A stretch of 64,000 nt of DNA, from the NCBI RefSeq assembly GCF_907165205.1, contig NC_058197.1:1304501-1368500 (forward strand), read 5' to 3'. The position numbers and the translations under genes were made by a program. The stretch's first letter is position 1, and each line of letters starts with the position of its first letter. Below are positions 1-10,784 of the stretch, in pieces. A model generated the notes under the pieces. The model searched no databases. It worked only from the letters and a program-made list of their open reading frames with translations, and was not told the DNA's origin. The DNA is from Coccinella septempunctata. Lineage: Eukaryota > Arthropoda > Insecta > Coleoptera > Coccinellidae.

Positions 1-4
1 GAAG

Positions 5-39
5 GAACTTCAAATTGAATACAATTTCTTTGAAGTTCT
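5..39. repeat. Short inverted repeat (hairpin)
   Basis: Ten-base arms GAACTTCAAA and TTTGAAGTTC face each other around an AT-rich loop that itself contains a small palindrome. It lies just upstream of the transposase start, so it may belong to the subterminal region of the ISL2EU element, but no matching end was found on the right side. Confidence 0.5.
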
Positions 40-116
40 GGTACATATTTCTGCAATAATTCAAACGAAAAAGATTTGAAGGTTAAGTCTCGTGTTTTTG
101 TGAGAGAGATTTTAAA

Positions 117-1743
117 ATGGTTATGTGCTTTGCTCCTGACTGCAACCACTATAGTGAGAGGAAAATATGTTCCTTCTTTCGTTTCCCAAAAGATCCAAAT
201 TTACACCGAAAATGGGTTTCACTAATCAGGTTTGAAATTTCTTTATTTAATGACTGGTAGTGTTGTTAATGGTTTTATTTATTTCAGACGGGAGGACAGA
301 AGTCCGACACAATGGTCACTGATTTGTTCATGCCATTTTATAAATGGTGACAAGAACAATTTGCCAAGCTTATTCAAGCACAACGAGAAAAAGCTCTTCA
401 CGTTTCAGTCTCCAGAAAGAAAAAAGAGAAGGTAATGTTCAAGAATTTAACTGATAGCTCAAATTATTCAATTTATTTTAATATTACTCACAGAAATCTC
501 TCCGAAACCAAGGAATCTCAAGAAGGAAGTGGAGAAGTAGAAGTTACATCCTCTATAACAGAGGATACTAATAAGGATAATGATAATTCAACGGTATGTG
601 AGGAACTGGTTTCAGTCACTGAAACGGGTGATCGAAATGAGAAATATTTTACTGATAGTTCACCAGTATGTGTTGACCCTTCCTTACCAGGGCCATCTAA
701 TGCAGGTGCAAGTGTTTCTACTGAGACTCAGCAAGGAAAAATGCCAACATTTTCAGGACTGCAAGAAGCAGAACTGTATTTTTTGAAAAAGGAAAATGAA
801 ACACTTAAGAGACAACTGCAGAATCTCTCAAACAGGTTTTCTTTTGAAGTTATAAAGGATGATAACAAACTTGTGAATATGTACACTGGATTGCCTACAG
901 TGTATATATTTGATTGTCTGTATGATTTGTTCGAAAATTTGACGTTGAATTATACCCAAGGGTGGACAGTAGGTATCATACCAAAAAAAGATCAGCTACT
1001 ATTAACTTTAATGAAACTGAGATTAAACTTACTCCATAATGATTTGGCCTGTAGGTTTAATTGCAGCCAAGCAACTGTTTCAAATATAATATCAACATGG
1101 GTTTATGCTCTCCATGAAATTATATTTCTACAACTAATGGGCAGTATACCTTCCAGAATCAAGAACAAGCAGTGTATGACAGCGTGTTTCAGTACATTTA
1201 CTAATTGTCGGATTGTACTAGACTGCACCGAAGTCAAGTGCATAAAGCCTTCTTCCTTAGAGAAGCAAAAGTCCACATACAGTTCTTATAAACATCAAAA
1301 CACTGTAAAGGGTTTAATTGGTGTTGCTCCAAATGGTGTGATAACCTTTGTAAGTGACTTATGTATATGCAGGATCGACGTCAGATAAAAAGATCGTAGA
1401 AGATTGTGCAATTTCAAAAAAAATGGTGGCTGGTGATCTTATTTTAGCTGATAAGGGCTTCTTTATAGTCGATATTTTGCCAGAAGGAGTCAGCCTAAAC
1501 ATACCACCATTTTTAACAAATGCACAATTTACCCCAGAACAAATCATACAGACAAGGACTATAGCCAGAGCCAGAATCCATGTTGAAAGGGCCATACAGC
1601 GAATTAAGTGTTTTTCCATATTAGACTCAATTCCTCAGACCTTGATGCCATATTCATCAGAAATATTTCAAGTTTGTGCTGCGCTAACTAATTTGCAATT
1701 TCCATTAATTGCCCAAGTAGGAGAATTATATAAAATTGATTAA
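117..1743 (+). pseudogene. THAP-domain DDE transposase (ISL2EU type), frameshifted
   Basis: Three exons are supported: 117-229, 288-431 and 494 onward, with GT-AG introns of 58 and 62 bp. Exons 1 and 2 encode a THAP zinc-binding domain (early CFAPDC cysteines, then CSCHF), a DNA-binding fold common in transposases. Exon 3 has a Ser/Glu-rich linker, a helix-turn-helix region and a DDE_Tnp_4-like core with LDCTEV, ADKGF and HVERAIQRIK as the likely acidic residues. The frame breaks near 1355-1370, where a small insertion separates FVSDL from AGSTSDKK, so the catalytic core is split over two frames. The C-terminus ends at 1743. Cut-and-paste transposition is the family role; this copy is probably inactive. 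Confidence 0.8.
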
Positions 1744-2066
1744 AAAAAATTTATTGATTGACATTTCGCAATTTTTTTACATAATTTCATGGGCTCCTAA
1801 TAAATATTTATTTCTATTATTGTTGCCTTTTTTTAATAAATTTCAATATTTTCTTTCGTTTTTATATGGTAAAAACTACGAAGTACCCACTTTTCATTTA
1901 AGTGAACTTCGATTTTACGATCAGTGTAGGAAATCCCATACCTTTAGCATTGTTGTCATCGAACAATTTGACAATAGACCAGCTGTAAGCATATCACAGA
2001 AATGCCAACTTGATGAAACATGTACACCACAGGAATAATAATTGAAATAATTTTTTTAAGTAGTAT
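1744..2066. other. Convergent 3' region between transposase and nuclease
   Basis: AT-rich sequence between the transposase stop and the minus-strand nuclease stop. It contains AATAAA-like motifs on both strands, consistent with two facing polyadenylation regions. An open stretch on the plus strand here shows no recognisable similarity and is not called a gene. Confidence 0.4.
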
Positions 2067-3572
2067 TTATTGGTTCACATATTTTTCCCCTAATATGAAC
2101 GGAACATAGTGCTCCAAATAAAATTTTCTTAAAATTATCAAATTTTCTTTGAAATCCTCTGCAACAATCACCACAAGTATTAACTCCTTCGGTGTCCATA
2201 TGACAAGATGTGCCTTCTTTCTTCCGGTGATAGCCAGCTGTCCTTGAATTTGAATAAAGTACTCATGACTTCTATTTATCACTACATTTCCATCTCCATC
2301 TGCTTTTATTATGTAGTCATGAGTACTTTTCAATCCATCTAATACAGTGACATCTCTGAACTTATAGGGGCATTTAACCTCAACAAGTTGATCTTCTCCT
2401 ATAAATCCATCCGGACTAGCACCTAAGAAGCCACACTTGTCTAACCACAGTCCAGTGGGAATGACTTCAACACCAAGTGCTTCCTCCAGAGCTTCGATGC
2501 CTTTTTTTTCATGAAGCTTCCCCCATTGTATGGCTTTTATATTTTCTAGATTATATGCACCTGTAAATAATTTTTCTTAATAATAAAGATATCAATTAAA
2601 AAAAAAACTAGCTCTAACTTCAAAATGAACAGAAATTAAAGTACCTGAAAGACGTTTGAAAAGACTGGGAGGATAACGCTGCCTACTACAGGCTGCCAAT
2701 ACAACTGCAAAATTGCTTGCCGTTAATCGATTTTTCCGAGCCAACAGCCACTTAGCATTCTCGGACTGTCCAATTGTGAGCTCAGCTATTTTGTTGGCAT
2801 CGTTTTCCTCTAATTTGATTTTATCTTCAAAAAACTCGGTTCTGTTCTGTGCTATTAAATACTCTTGGCTGAAAAGAATATCTTCCACATTAATAATGAA
2901 TGATTCTTCTGATGATATTTCATCCGCTAACAGCCAAGAGAATCCAACAGCACCATCAAAAACAGAAAGCTTGTTCTTGAAAACTTTTATCTCTTCTTCT
3001 GTTAAATTCCTGTCAGTTGACCTGTGCGGCTTGGCAGGATACATATCTCTTAACTTTTTAACGTTTTTCTCTTGTGATTGTTTTGATTTGTTCCAAGCAC
3101 ACTCCTTATCAGTAACTGAAATGTTGTCTCGAGCAAAAAGCAGCAATGCTGCCATGTGATGACAACGTAATTGTCCACGTGGGCAGTCACACTTTCCTGA
3201 TTTTACTGACCAATCAATATCAAATTCTATCTGAAAAATAAAAAGAACTACACGCATAAAGGAATAATAATAACATTAAAACAATACCAGAATATAGGTA
3301 ACAAGGTGCAGCCAGTATCTCCATCCACTAAATCCTATTACAAAAGAATAAAATAAGAAGCAATAAATTAGTCTATATTATACCTCAACATTATATTGTC
3401 GGTTTCTCATGCTGGCATGCACCTTTCCACGAACTACATGAAGATCACTATCAAACACCATATTAATCACATGCCCTGATTCAACAGCATTTTCCCCTTT
3501 CTTCACTAATTTATCTTCGTCTTTAAAGAAGTTTATTACTTCGGACAGCCTGATAACGTGCTTTGATGCCAT
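2067..3572 (-). CDS. SWIM zinc finger / YqaJ-like nuclease (ISL2EU second protein)
   Basis: Minus-strand exons 3572-3384, 3230-2645 and 2560-2067 join in frame through GT-AG introns and give about 422 residues without a stop. Exon 2 starts with a SWIM-like motif (CDCPRGQLRCHH) and contains RKNRLTASNF, typical of the start of YqaJ exonuclease folds. Exon 3 has WGKLHE, GASPDGFI and VEVKCP, the expected metal-binding His/Glu, Asp and Glu-x-Lys of YqaJ/lambda-exonuclease-like enzymes. The start at 3572 is the methionine of MASKHV; an upstream in-frame methionine exists at 3629. In ISL2EU elements this nuclease accompanies the transposase; its exact role is unproven. It appears intact although the partner transposase is broken. 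Confidence 0.8.
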
Positions 3573-4028
3573 TTTAAATCTCGAAATAACACTAAGAAGA
3601 CAACTACAAGACTGAAGAAATAAACACATTTTCGAAAATATTGTAGTATCTAACAGTGAGTAACTGAAATAAATTCACATTCTTCTTTTTCTTTTCAATC
3701 ATTCATGGCTGTTAAGAACATTAAAAGAAATTTTTGAAATAAATATGCAAAAATCAAACGAAACAGCTATAACCTATCAATTTACGAACATCTCTGCATA
3801 ATGTTATAAATATGACAAATACACGGGTTTTTTTTTATAGGTTGGTTAAGAATTAATTACCAAATTAGAAAACTCACCTAAAATTACTTACATGGTAGTA
3901 GATACTTTAGAAATATCATTTCTGAAAATATCGCCTTTGTGAAACCGGTTTGTTGGGAAACGGAAAGTAATGACAGATATATTTTGAAAGGTACCAACCT
4001 AAATATGACGTCACGACTTATCGTCCCT

Positions 4029-4285
4029 ATATGTTCGGGTGTTCCAGGAGTCTGAGCATATCCACTTCATGGATGGCTTGCTGATCCAAAAGTGTCCTTT
4101 TCACAGCCACGTTTCTCACGTAAGGTTACGTTGGTAATTGTCCATTACTCAAGGTTGAATGCTTGTTAATTCAGGTTCGTTGATCTACACGCAGTATTAT
4201 ATTGCAGTCAGTCATCCAATATAATTTGTTATTTGTAGTGTTCTTATTTCAATCAAAGAGATCGGGAACATGACTGTATATATAC
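4029..4285 (-). repeat. Repeat unit, copy 1, left piece (BEL/Pao 5' region)
   Basis: This segment matches 22217-22476 almost base for base. Read on the minus strand it includes the beginning of the BEL-type ORF found at 22257, starting MKWICSDSW. The match stops abruptly at 4029, so only the 5' edge of the element is present here. It continues, after the solo LTR inserted at 4286, into 6133 and beyond. Confidence 0.8.
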
Positions 4286-6132
4286 TGTAACGGGTTTGGT
4301 CGGGAAAAGGGGTTTAATCTCGAGCGCCAGCTATTCTTTCAATAGGGAGAAATAGCAAACCCACCCAGGTACCTACTAGTTGGAGACAGAGTTCGGGTTT
4401 ATCTAAGGTGGTAGCGATAACAAGTACTTTAAAACCGAATTTATTACAACAATCTAAATTACAGTGAACCGTACAGTTATTTCCAAGTCAAGAAATATAT
4501 ACAGCTGATGACCAAGTTCAAAAATAAGGAAAACAGAAATGCAATAACTTGTCACAGTGATCAGAAAGCGAAATCAATGAATCAAAGAATATTCAAATCA
4601 ATTATATTCAGTCAAACTATCAGGTATTAAAGAAAGCAAACAATTAATAGCGGTTACTTTGATTCCTTCTGAGACAATGACGGATGTACGGGGTTTATAC
4701 AAAATTTACAGCAACCGGGTGTCTCAGAAAGATCCAAGTCTCTGTAATCGGTTAATTTAGCAATGGGTTTGATCCCGAGCACTTCCAGTGATTTTCAGTG
4801 TACAGGCCAATCAGAATTTGAAACTATTTAATAAACGGGACGGGGCTGATGCAGGTGAAACACAATGCAACAATTTACAGGATAACGGGGTAGTTTATTG
4901 TGGTCTCTCCGTGGCAACCTTGGGTGTACACGCCAAGCATTACCAGCAGAAAAACTTCGAGACGTCTGCCGATTGGCTTCTGTCACCAGATAGCCAGGCG
5001 AGAGAAGTCTGCGGCAAACGGGAAATCTACACGGAACACAACAGGGGTAGTACGGTATAGGTTACTGTGGTCTTTCTGTGGCAACCTTGGGTGTCACACG
5101 CCAAGCATTACCAGTAGAAAAACTTCGAGACCTCTGCCGATTGGTTTCCGTCACCAGACAGCCAGGCGACAGAAGTATGCGTTAAACGGGAAGTCTAAAT
5201 GGAACACAAATGGGGTAGGACGGGATAGGTTACTGTGGTCTTTCTGTGGCAACCTTGGGTGTCACACGCCAAGCATTACCAGTAGAAAAACTTCGAGATT
5301 TCCGTCGACTGGTCTTGGTTCACCAGAGAACCAGGCGACAGAAGTCTGCGTTAAACAGGAGGATTAACAACAAGGATTAACACAATTAAACAAATAAAAG
5401 AATGCAACTTTGAATCACGAAGTATGCGGTATCAAGAAAAGACTTACAGTTTGTTCCGGTACGGTCACACCACCACTTAAGCGAAAAAAAATGAAGAAAA
5501 GCAAAAGAAAACTCTAATAGGAAGAAAGACTTAAAAAGCGGAAATGAATTAATTACTGAATCAAGAAAAGAATCAATTACAGAATCACTACCGAATCAAG
5601 ACTGAAAAATGAATCTAGAATACAGAATCGCAGAATGACTACCGAATGAATAATAATGAATAATCTTCGTCTGGTGGTGCGGCCCTATTTATCAACTCTC
5701 CAACATGTGGACGGTCACGTGATCAAAATTGCACTCAAAATTCGGAATTCTCGAATATTCTCCCCAGAAGAAATATTCTCGGTGGCGGTTATCTCTTTAT
5801 CGGTAAAAGAAACTGTCGTTATCTGCAATCCACGTTGTTTTATACTGAATTCGGTGTGTTTTTGTGGACGGAAAAACAACGCCGAATGCAGAAAGACACT
5901 TTTTCTTTGTTTTGGATTCTTACGGCGGATTAATGATGGAAATTTCAATTATACGGAATTTGAATTTATTAATCAGGATTCTGAAAAATATTTCCAAAAT
6001 GAAACGGAATAACTATATTGAAACTGAAATCTCCATCAGACGGTGTTGCATTGTTTCAACTGGAAAATTCAGGGAAACGGATATTTAAAACGAGGCTTGA
6101 TTTTTATTAAAAAACAATCAAGTATCGTTACA
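4286..6132 (+). mobile_element. Solo LTR, 1,847 bp, with ATAC target duplication
   Basis: The segment begins TGTAACG and ends CGTTACA, the TG...CA form of LTR termini, and is flanked by ATAC at 4282-4285 and 6133-6136. The paralogous repeat has the unfilled site with a single ATAC at 22473-22476, which proves the insertion. There is no gag-pol, so it is best read as a solo LTR left by recombination, probably from an LTR retrotransposon with unusually long LTRs. Open frames inside it run through tandem repeats or short AT-rich stretches and are not supported as genes. Strand is arbitrary. Confidence 0.85.
4888..5365 (+). repeat. Three tandem units of about 168 bp inside the solo LTR
   Basis: Units start near 4890, 5058 and 5226. 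Each contains GGCAACCTTGGGTGT, then CGCCAAGCATTACCAG and a stretch ending in GAAGTCTGCG or GAAGTATGCG. The units have diverged by scattered substitutions, the first one most. Such arrays are common in long LTRs and may be promoter or enhancer subrepeats; function here is inferred only. Confidence 0.8.
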
Positions 6133-6351
6133 ATACCTACACTCAGGATTATTAGTAGTAAATAATAGGTAATGTCGCTATAATCCATTTCTGTGGTTGA
6201 AATTAGAGAAATTATTGCAATTATTGTGTGGCGACAAATCAAGTTGCGCCTCAATGTCGGAAACGAGGATTATAGACTTAACTGTGTTTCTGAGGATAGT
6301 GGAAATTCTTGAATGGACTATATAAAAAATAGTTTGTTCAGGATAAAAAAT

Positions 6352-8742
6352 TTACTTCATTTGGTTCCTCAGCTCTGTCCACAATGCTGCAACTTCGATT
6401 TGGGTTGCGTACTTGCTAATTTCCGACGATTTCATTAGAGTGAGCAAACGGCTCCGTACCCCGAACGGTTTCCGTCCTCTCAATTCGGACACCTCGTCCA
6501 CAGCCGTGCGCCAGAAACTTCTGTTGGTTACGCTACCCACGTTGGCGACGGCATGCTGGACGATGGTGCAGAATACTGCCATCTCTTCGGCTCCCGCAAT
6601 TGTTCGGTGAGAGTCGGAGGGGTATGCGAAAGGGCAGGGGATGGTGGGCCCATGCATGAGGGTCTTGTAATGACCAACGTTGGCAGGGGTGGTCGACGAC
6701 GCCGTCCCGTCTATGTACTCGGCTCCGCTAGGCCGTCGGCGTCGGTGCGGTGTCTTGTCCTCTTTGTTGATTGTCGTTGTCGTCGCTGTGGTCGTTTTCA
6801 CCGTCATCGCCCACGTCTTCGTCTTGGTCGTCATCGTCAGCGTTATCCTGCTCGTCGTCGTCGTCCTCGTCGTCGGTCGTTGAGCAGTATTCGTCCGTTA
6901 ACTTAACCCGGTACCACTCGTACATACCCCTTAGGGATTTACTGACGGGTTACGCGGGAAAGTAATTTACGCTTTCGTGTATGTATCGTACCAGTTCGTC
7001 CTGATTGTAGTGTTTGTTGGCAGTAGCTGCAGCCATCAAGAGGGCCAACCCGTTATGGGTTGGCGTCTCTATGGCTGCAACTACTTGTCTGGGGTCTAGC
7101 GTCCCGATGATTCGCCATCGACGTCTGTATTCCCGTCTGCGTCATCCGTAAAGGTGTCGTACGTGCGTCCATCCAAAGTCTTTGGTGTGCAGTCGCGTCA
7201 GGGTCGGTCCGTATTTTCTGAAGGACAAGTGGGCTATTGCCTTCATCAGCACAATGTGCGGTCTCGTTATTACGTCGCACCTGTCCGCGGCCGTCAAGTA
7301 CGTCTGTGGGCCTGTTCCAATATTGTTGATTTTACTGGCCGGCAATCTAATAACAATAGAACTCGAACGACTGGGCCAATAGGCATCGTCTCTGAAGTAC
7401 TGACAGTACTGTTCAGGAATATCGGAACAGACGGTGTATGTGTTCGCGGAACCAAGGTACCGGTATGTTCGTGTGGTAGAGTTTCATGGTTTGGAAGGTG
7501 AAGGTTCTAGTCAGTACGTGATCTGGGTCATAGTCCATCACTGCGTATCTCAGTAAGCCTCGTTGCTGTTCACCTTCCATGTCGTCGTCGTCGTCGTCGT
7601 CAGTGAGGCTACACACAAGTGATTTAAGTCGGTTGTAGTCTAGTAGTCTTGTCGTCCCGTCGTTGAAGTATTTCAGTTTTAGCTCGGCGTCGTACATTCG
7701 ACGGGTGGCATCGCGATAAGGATCCTTCTTTCAGGAATGTCTCGCATCTATCACCTCTCGGAGATAGGCGACGGCCGTTGAATTGACGTGTTGTTTCCAG
7801 TCGCCATCGAAGGTAGCCAAACAACAGAGGCCTTCGGCTTGTTGCTCGCGCCGCTGTGAAGGTGAAGGTGTCCCGAATTAGAGAGAGGTACGGAGACGTT
7901 CGCTTCAAAGCTGACTTAGCGGTTTTTTCGGATGGTTGAGGCCCGATCCGAAATGTAGCTGTATCAGCAGAATAGATGCTGTCTTCCTCGGAAATTATGG
8001 TCTCTAGGTTGTACCGGATGGTGGAAGGCTCGGCTATCACGCCGTGTTTGCAACGGTAGTACAAGTACGCGACGTCGTAGTATTGAAAATTTTTGTCGGT
8101 ACCGTACCACCGTTGCAAACCCTGCTCGCTTACGTTGGCGGCGTACTCTCTTTTATCCATGACGAAGCTATCCACTTTGCGCCATACTGCCGATGCGTCT
8201 TCGGCGAACAGTTTCACGTTTTGCGTGCCGTCGCAGGAGCTACCTTGCGGGATGCCTGTTTTGCTGTTATTCCGCAAGGTGTCCAGTCCGGCTCGCAAAA
8301 CGGTACTGATGAAGTACTCTTTTATTCCTACGGGAATGGATCTGTGCTCGTTCAGCGCCAACACGAAGGTGCCGGATCCACAGAGATGAAACTCTCGGTG
8401 TTACTTGAAACCGTATCTTTCCCTCAGCACACCGAGAATTTTAGAGTTATAACAGGGCTTCGTTGTTCGGTCGAATTTTATGCGCATTGTATCCGCTATT
8501 TTGAAGGCCGTTAAGGATCTGAAAACGGGAACAGCATTTTCATCGATTGCGATTGAGAAGTGTTTTACATTATGCAGTTTAATATCTCGGTATAAATAAC
8601 AAATAACGAATGCGAGCAACAGATGAGAATCGCTTCTTCGATGGATGTTGTTATTATTATAAAAGAAAACGAAAATAATATTAGCGAAGGGGAGATCGAA
8701 AGAAAATTTGGAAATTGTGAAACGACTACGATAGTATGTCAT
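6352..8742 (-). pseudogene. Unrecognised acidic-tailed protein family, copy A (broken)
   Basis: Minus-strand coding fragments in shifting frames run 8742-8401, 8364-7624, 7697-7413, 7345-7053 and 6925-6352. The order is an N-terminal part (DENAVPVFRS, WRKVDSFVMDKREYAANV), a middle shared with the other copies (VMDYDPDHVLTRTF, YHTNIPVPWF), a segment with TLDPRQVVAVIETPTHNG-like sequence in copy C, an Asp/Glu-rich run near 6800-6900, then a basic C-terminus ending ELRNQMK. Several frameshifts show it is dead. GTC/GAC trinucleotide runs encode the acidic tract. No domain was recognised; an old viral nucleoprotein-like gene or a repeat-borne host gene are both possible. Confidence 0.5.
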
Positions 8743-8898
8743 CCGAAATTTCTAACCTTGATGTACGTTGTGATAATAGAATGGAAAAGAGAGCATTTTC
8801 AATAATAATATGACGCAGTTTTTGGATAGCAATGGGGGATCGAGAAAGTTGAAAAAGCAGTAATTTGGGTTCAACGATAAATGTATACAGTTATGTTA

Positions 8899-9669
8899 TT
8901 ATTGCATATAATTAATATATTTAGTACTAACTCGCTCAGCACGAGGTACGAATCCAGGTCCGATCGGTAGCGGACGTCTTCCACTTCTCCGTACATCCAG
9001 CCGTCTGGCCATTGTGGTTTGTCTCGTTATTACGTCGTACCTGTACGCGGCCGTCAAGTACGTCTGTATGTGTTGGCGGAACCATGGTACGGGTATGTTT
9101 GTATGGTAGAGTTTCATGGTTTGGAAAGTGAAGGTTCTAGTTAGAACGTGGTCTGGGTCGTAGTCCATCACTGCGTATCTCAGTAAGCCTCGTTGCTGTT
9201 CACCTTCCATGTCGTCATTGTCGTCGTCGTGAATAAGGCTACTGGAACACACAAGTGATTTAAGTCGGTTGTAGTCTAGTAGTCTTGTCGTCCCGTCGTT
9301 GAAGTATTTCAGTTTTAGCTCGGCGTCGTACATTCGACGGGCGGCATCGCGGGTAGGATCCTCCTTCCAGGACTGTCTCGCATGTATCACCTCTCGGAGA
9401 TAGGCGACGGCCGTTGAATTGACGTGTTGTTTCCAGTCGCCATCGAAGGTAGCTAAACAACAGAGGCTTTCGGCTCGTTCCTCGCGCCGCTGTACTGTGA
9501 AGGTGTCCCGAATTAGAGGAAGGTACGGAGACGTTTGTTCTAAAGCTGATATAGTCTCTTCGAAGCCGTCGAAATTAGCTACGAACTCAATTCGAAGTTG
9601 CAGATTGTTATTTATGTGCTCTAATCTGTGGCGGTGGGAAGTTTCGAAATTGTTCATAAACTCAGTCAA
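8899..9669 (-). pseudogene. Unrecognised acidic-tailed protein family, copy B (partial)
   Basis: An open frame of 256 codons covers only the middle of the family: it starts near MNNFETSHRHR, passes DGDWKQHVNSTAVAYLREV, LKYFNDGTTRLLDYNRLKSL and VMDYDPDHVL, then loses similarity after a jump near 9010-9020 relative to copies A and C. It keeps the longest undisturbed frame of the three copies. The acidic tail and C-terminus are absent. Its position directly upstream of copy A in the same direction suggests a tandem or inserted partial duplicate. Confidence 0.5.
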
Positions 9670-9679
9670 CCAGCTTCAG

Positions 9680-10086
9680 TCACAGGGAAGTTGTTGGGAA
9701 TTACCACTGTGGAAATGCGACTTCACAATGTGGATTCAAAAAAGGTCCACCAGTACTTATTGGAGAGTGCTTAATGTCCGCAACATCGCATATCGCGGGT
9801 AATTACCCAGTACATCACATAGTGGATGTAAAAAAAGCGCCATAGACAGCAACATTGCGACTTCTCACGTTGGCAGTTTTTGGAACGAATATTCAACGGA
9901 ATAAACTACCGAAGTGTATCCTCTATTGAAGTTATATTCATGTTCAATTCGTTACTCACCATTGTGGCAATTAATTTGCACTCTATATTTGTCTTAATGT
10001 TGAATTTGCAATTTCTATGGAATTATTATGCGAGATGCATATAGAATATCCTTTGACATCTTACACACATTACAAATGTATTTTTC
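9680..10086. other. No gene seen
   Basis: AT-rich sequence between the repeat unit and a foldback element. No coding frame, RNA gene or clear repeat boundary could be supported. Confidence 0.4.
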
Positions 10087-10541
10087 CATTACCTATTCAG
10101 GTGAAAGAAATGTAAAAATAGGAAAATTCTGTGTGTATTTTGATTATATAAGGTATCTTGACTGAAGTTGTAAAAGTATATGGTATTTTCAAGGTTTTCC
10201 TCAATGTAGAATATCCATCCTAAGGTGAAAATTTTAAATTGGAAAAAACTTCAAGAATCCCATATATACTTTTTGAATGTCAATCTAGATACCTTTTAAA
10301 GCCAGTTTCAAACAGCAAACAGTATTCTCTAGAAAATTTACTCGAGATTTCATGCGCCGTGAATTATATACCGTTACATACGCACTTTCGGTAGAATTCT
10401 CTGTTCAGTTGCGTACAAAATAATCTCTGCCGTTTTCTTGCGAGAATTTTGTAGAGAATTCTCGGCTGTTGCAAACTGGCTTAAATCAACAAAATACAGA
10501 ATTTTCCTATTTCTACATACCTTTCACCTGGTTAGGTAATG
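10087..10541. mobile_element. Foldback / MITE-like nested inverted repeats
   Basis: Outer arms of about 55 bases (from CATTACCTATTCAGGTG at 10087 and its complement ending at 10541) pair imperfectly. Inside are two further inverted repeats: 10146-10300 (AAGGTATC...GATACCTT) and 10300-10487 (AAGCCAGTTT...AAACTGGCTT). This looks like palindromic MITE-type elements inserted into one another. No coding capacity. Confidence 0.6.
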
Positions 10542-10784
10542 AAAATAAAATTAACTTTATGTTGTACAAAAAACAATTCCACATAGGTACCTTCACATTC
10601 TGCTCTCATTCTTGAAAGGGAAATGAAAACAACTAAATGGATTACTGACATGTTTTTATTTAAGAATTATGAGAAATATATAAAATAAAATATAAAAAAA
10701 CTCAAATTATGAGAAAATATAAAATAAAATATGAAAAAACTCAAATAAAAACAAAACAAAACGAAAAAATCACACAAAATCTCA
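10542..10784. other. AT-rich spacer with local duplication
   Basis: Near 10680-10745 a short AT-rich segment (TATGAGAAA followed by TATAAAATAAAATAT) occurs twice in tandem. Otherwise nothing recognisable; it may be the 3' untranslated region of the minus-strand DUF4806 gene. Confidence 0.35.

Larger units (their letters stand above)
1..4028. mobile_element. ISL2EU-like DNA transposon (approximate limits)
   Basis: A THAP/DDE transposase on the plus strand and a YqaJ-type nuclease on the minus strand, arranged tail to tail, are the known gene content of animal ISL2EU elements. The terminal inverted repeats were not identified: the left end may lie outside the window. The right limit is only bounded by the start of a different repeat at 4029. 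From 3630 to 4028 there is AT-rich non-coding sequence upstream of the nuclease gene, probably its promoter side. Confidence 0.7.

Noticed and set aside
1351..1374. GTAAGT...CAG read as an intron in the transposase
   Set aside because: It would be only 24 bases long and would not restore the conserved reading; a small insertion causing a frameshift explains the sequence better.
4900..5367. Open frame of 155 codons across the LTR tandem repeats
   Set aside because: It is an accident of repeated units with the same frame; no protein similarity is visible.
6553..7000. Arg- or Ser-rich plus-strand frames
   Set aside because: They are opposite-strand shadows of the GTC/GAC-repeat region that encodes the acidic tract on the minus strand.
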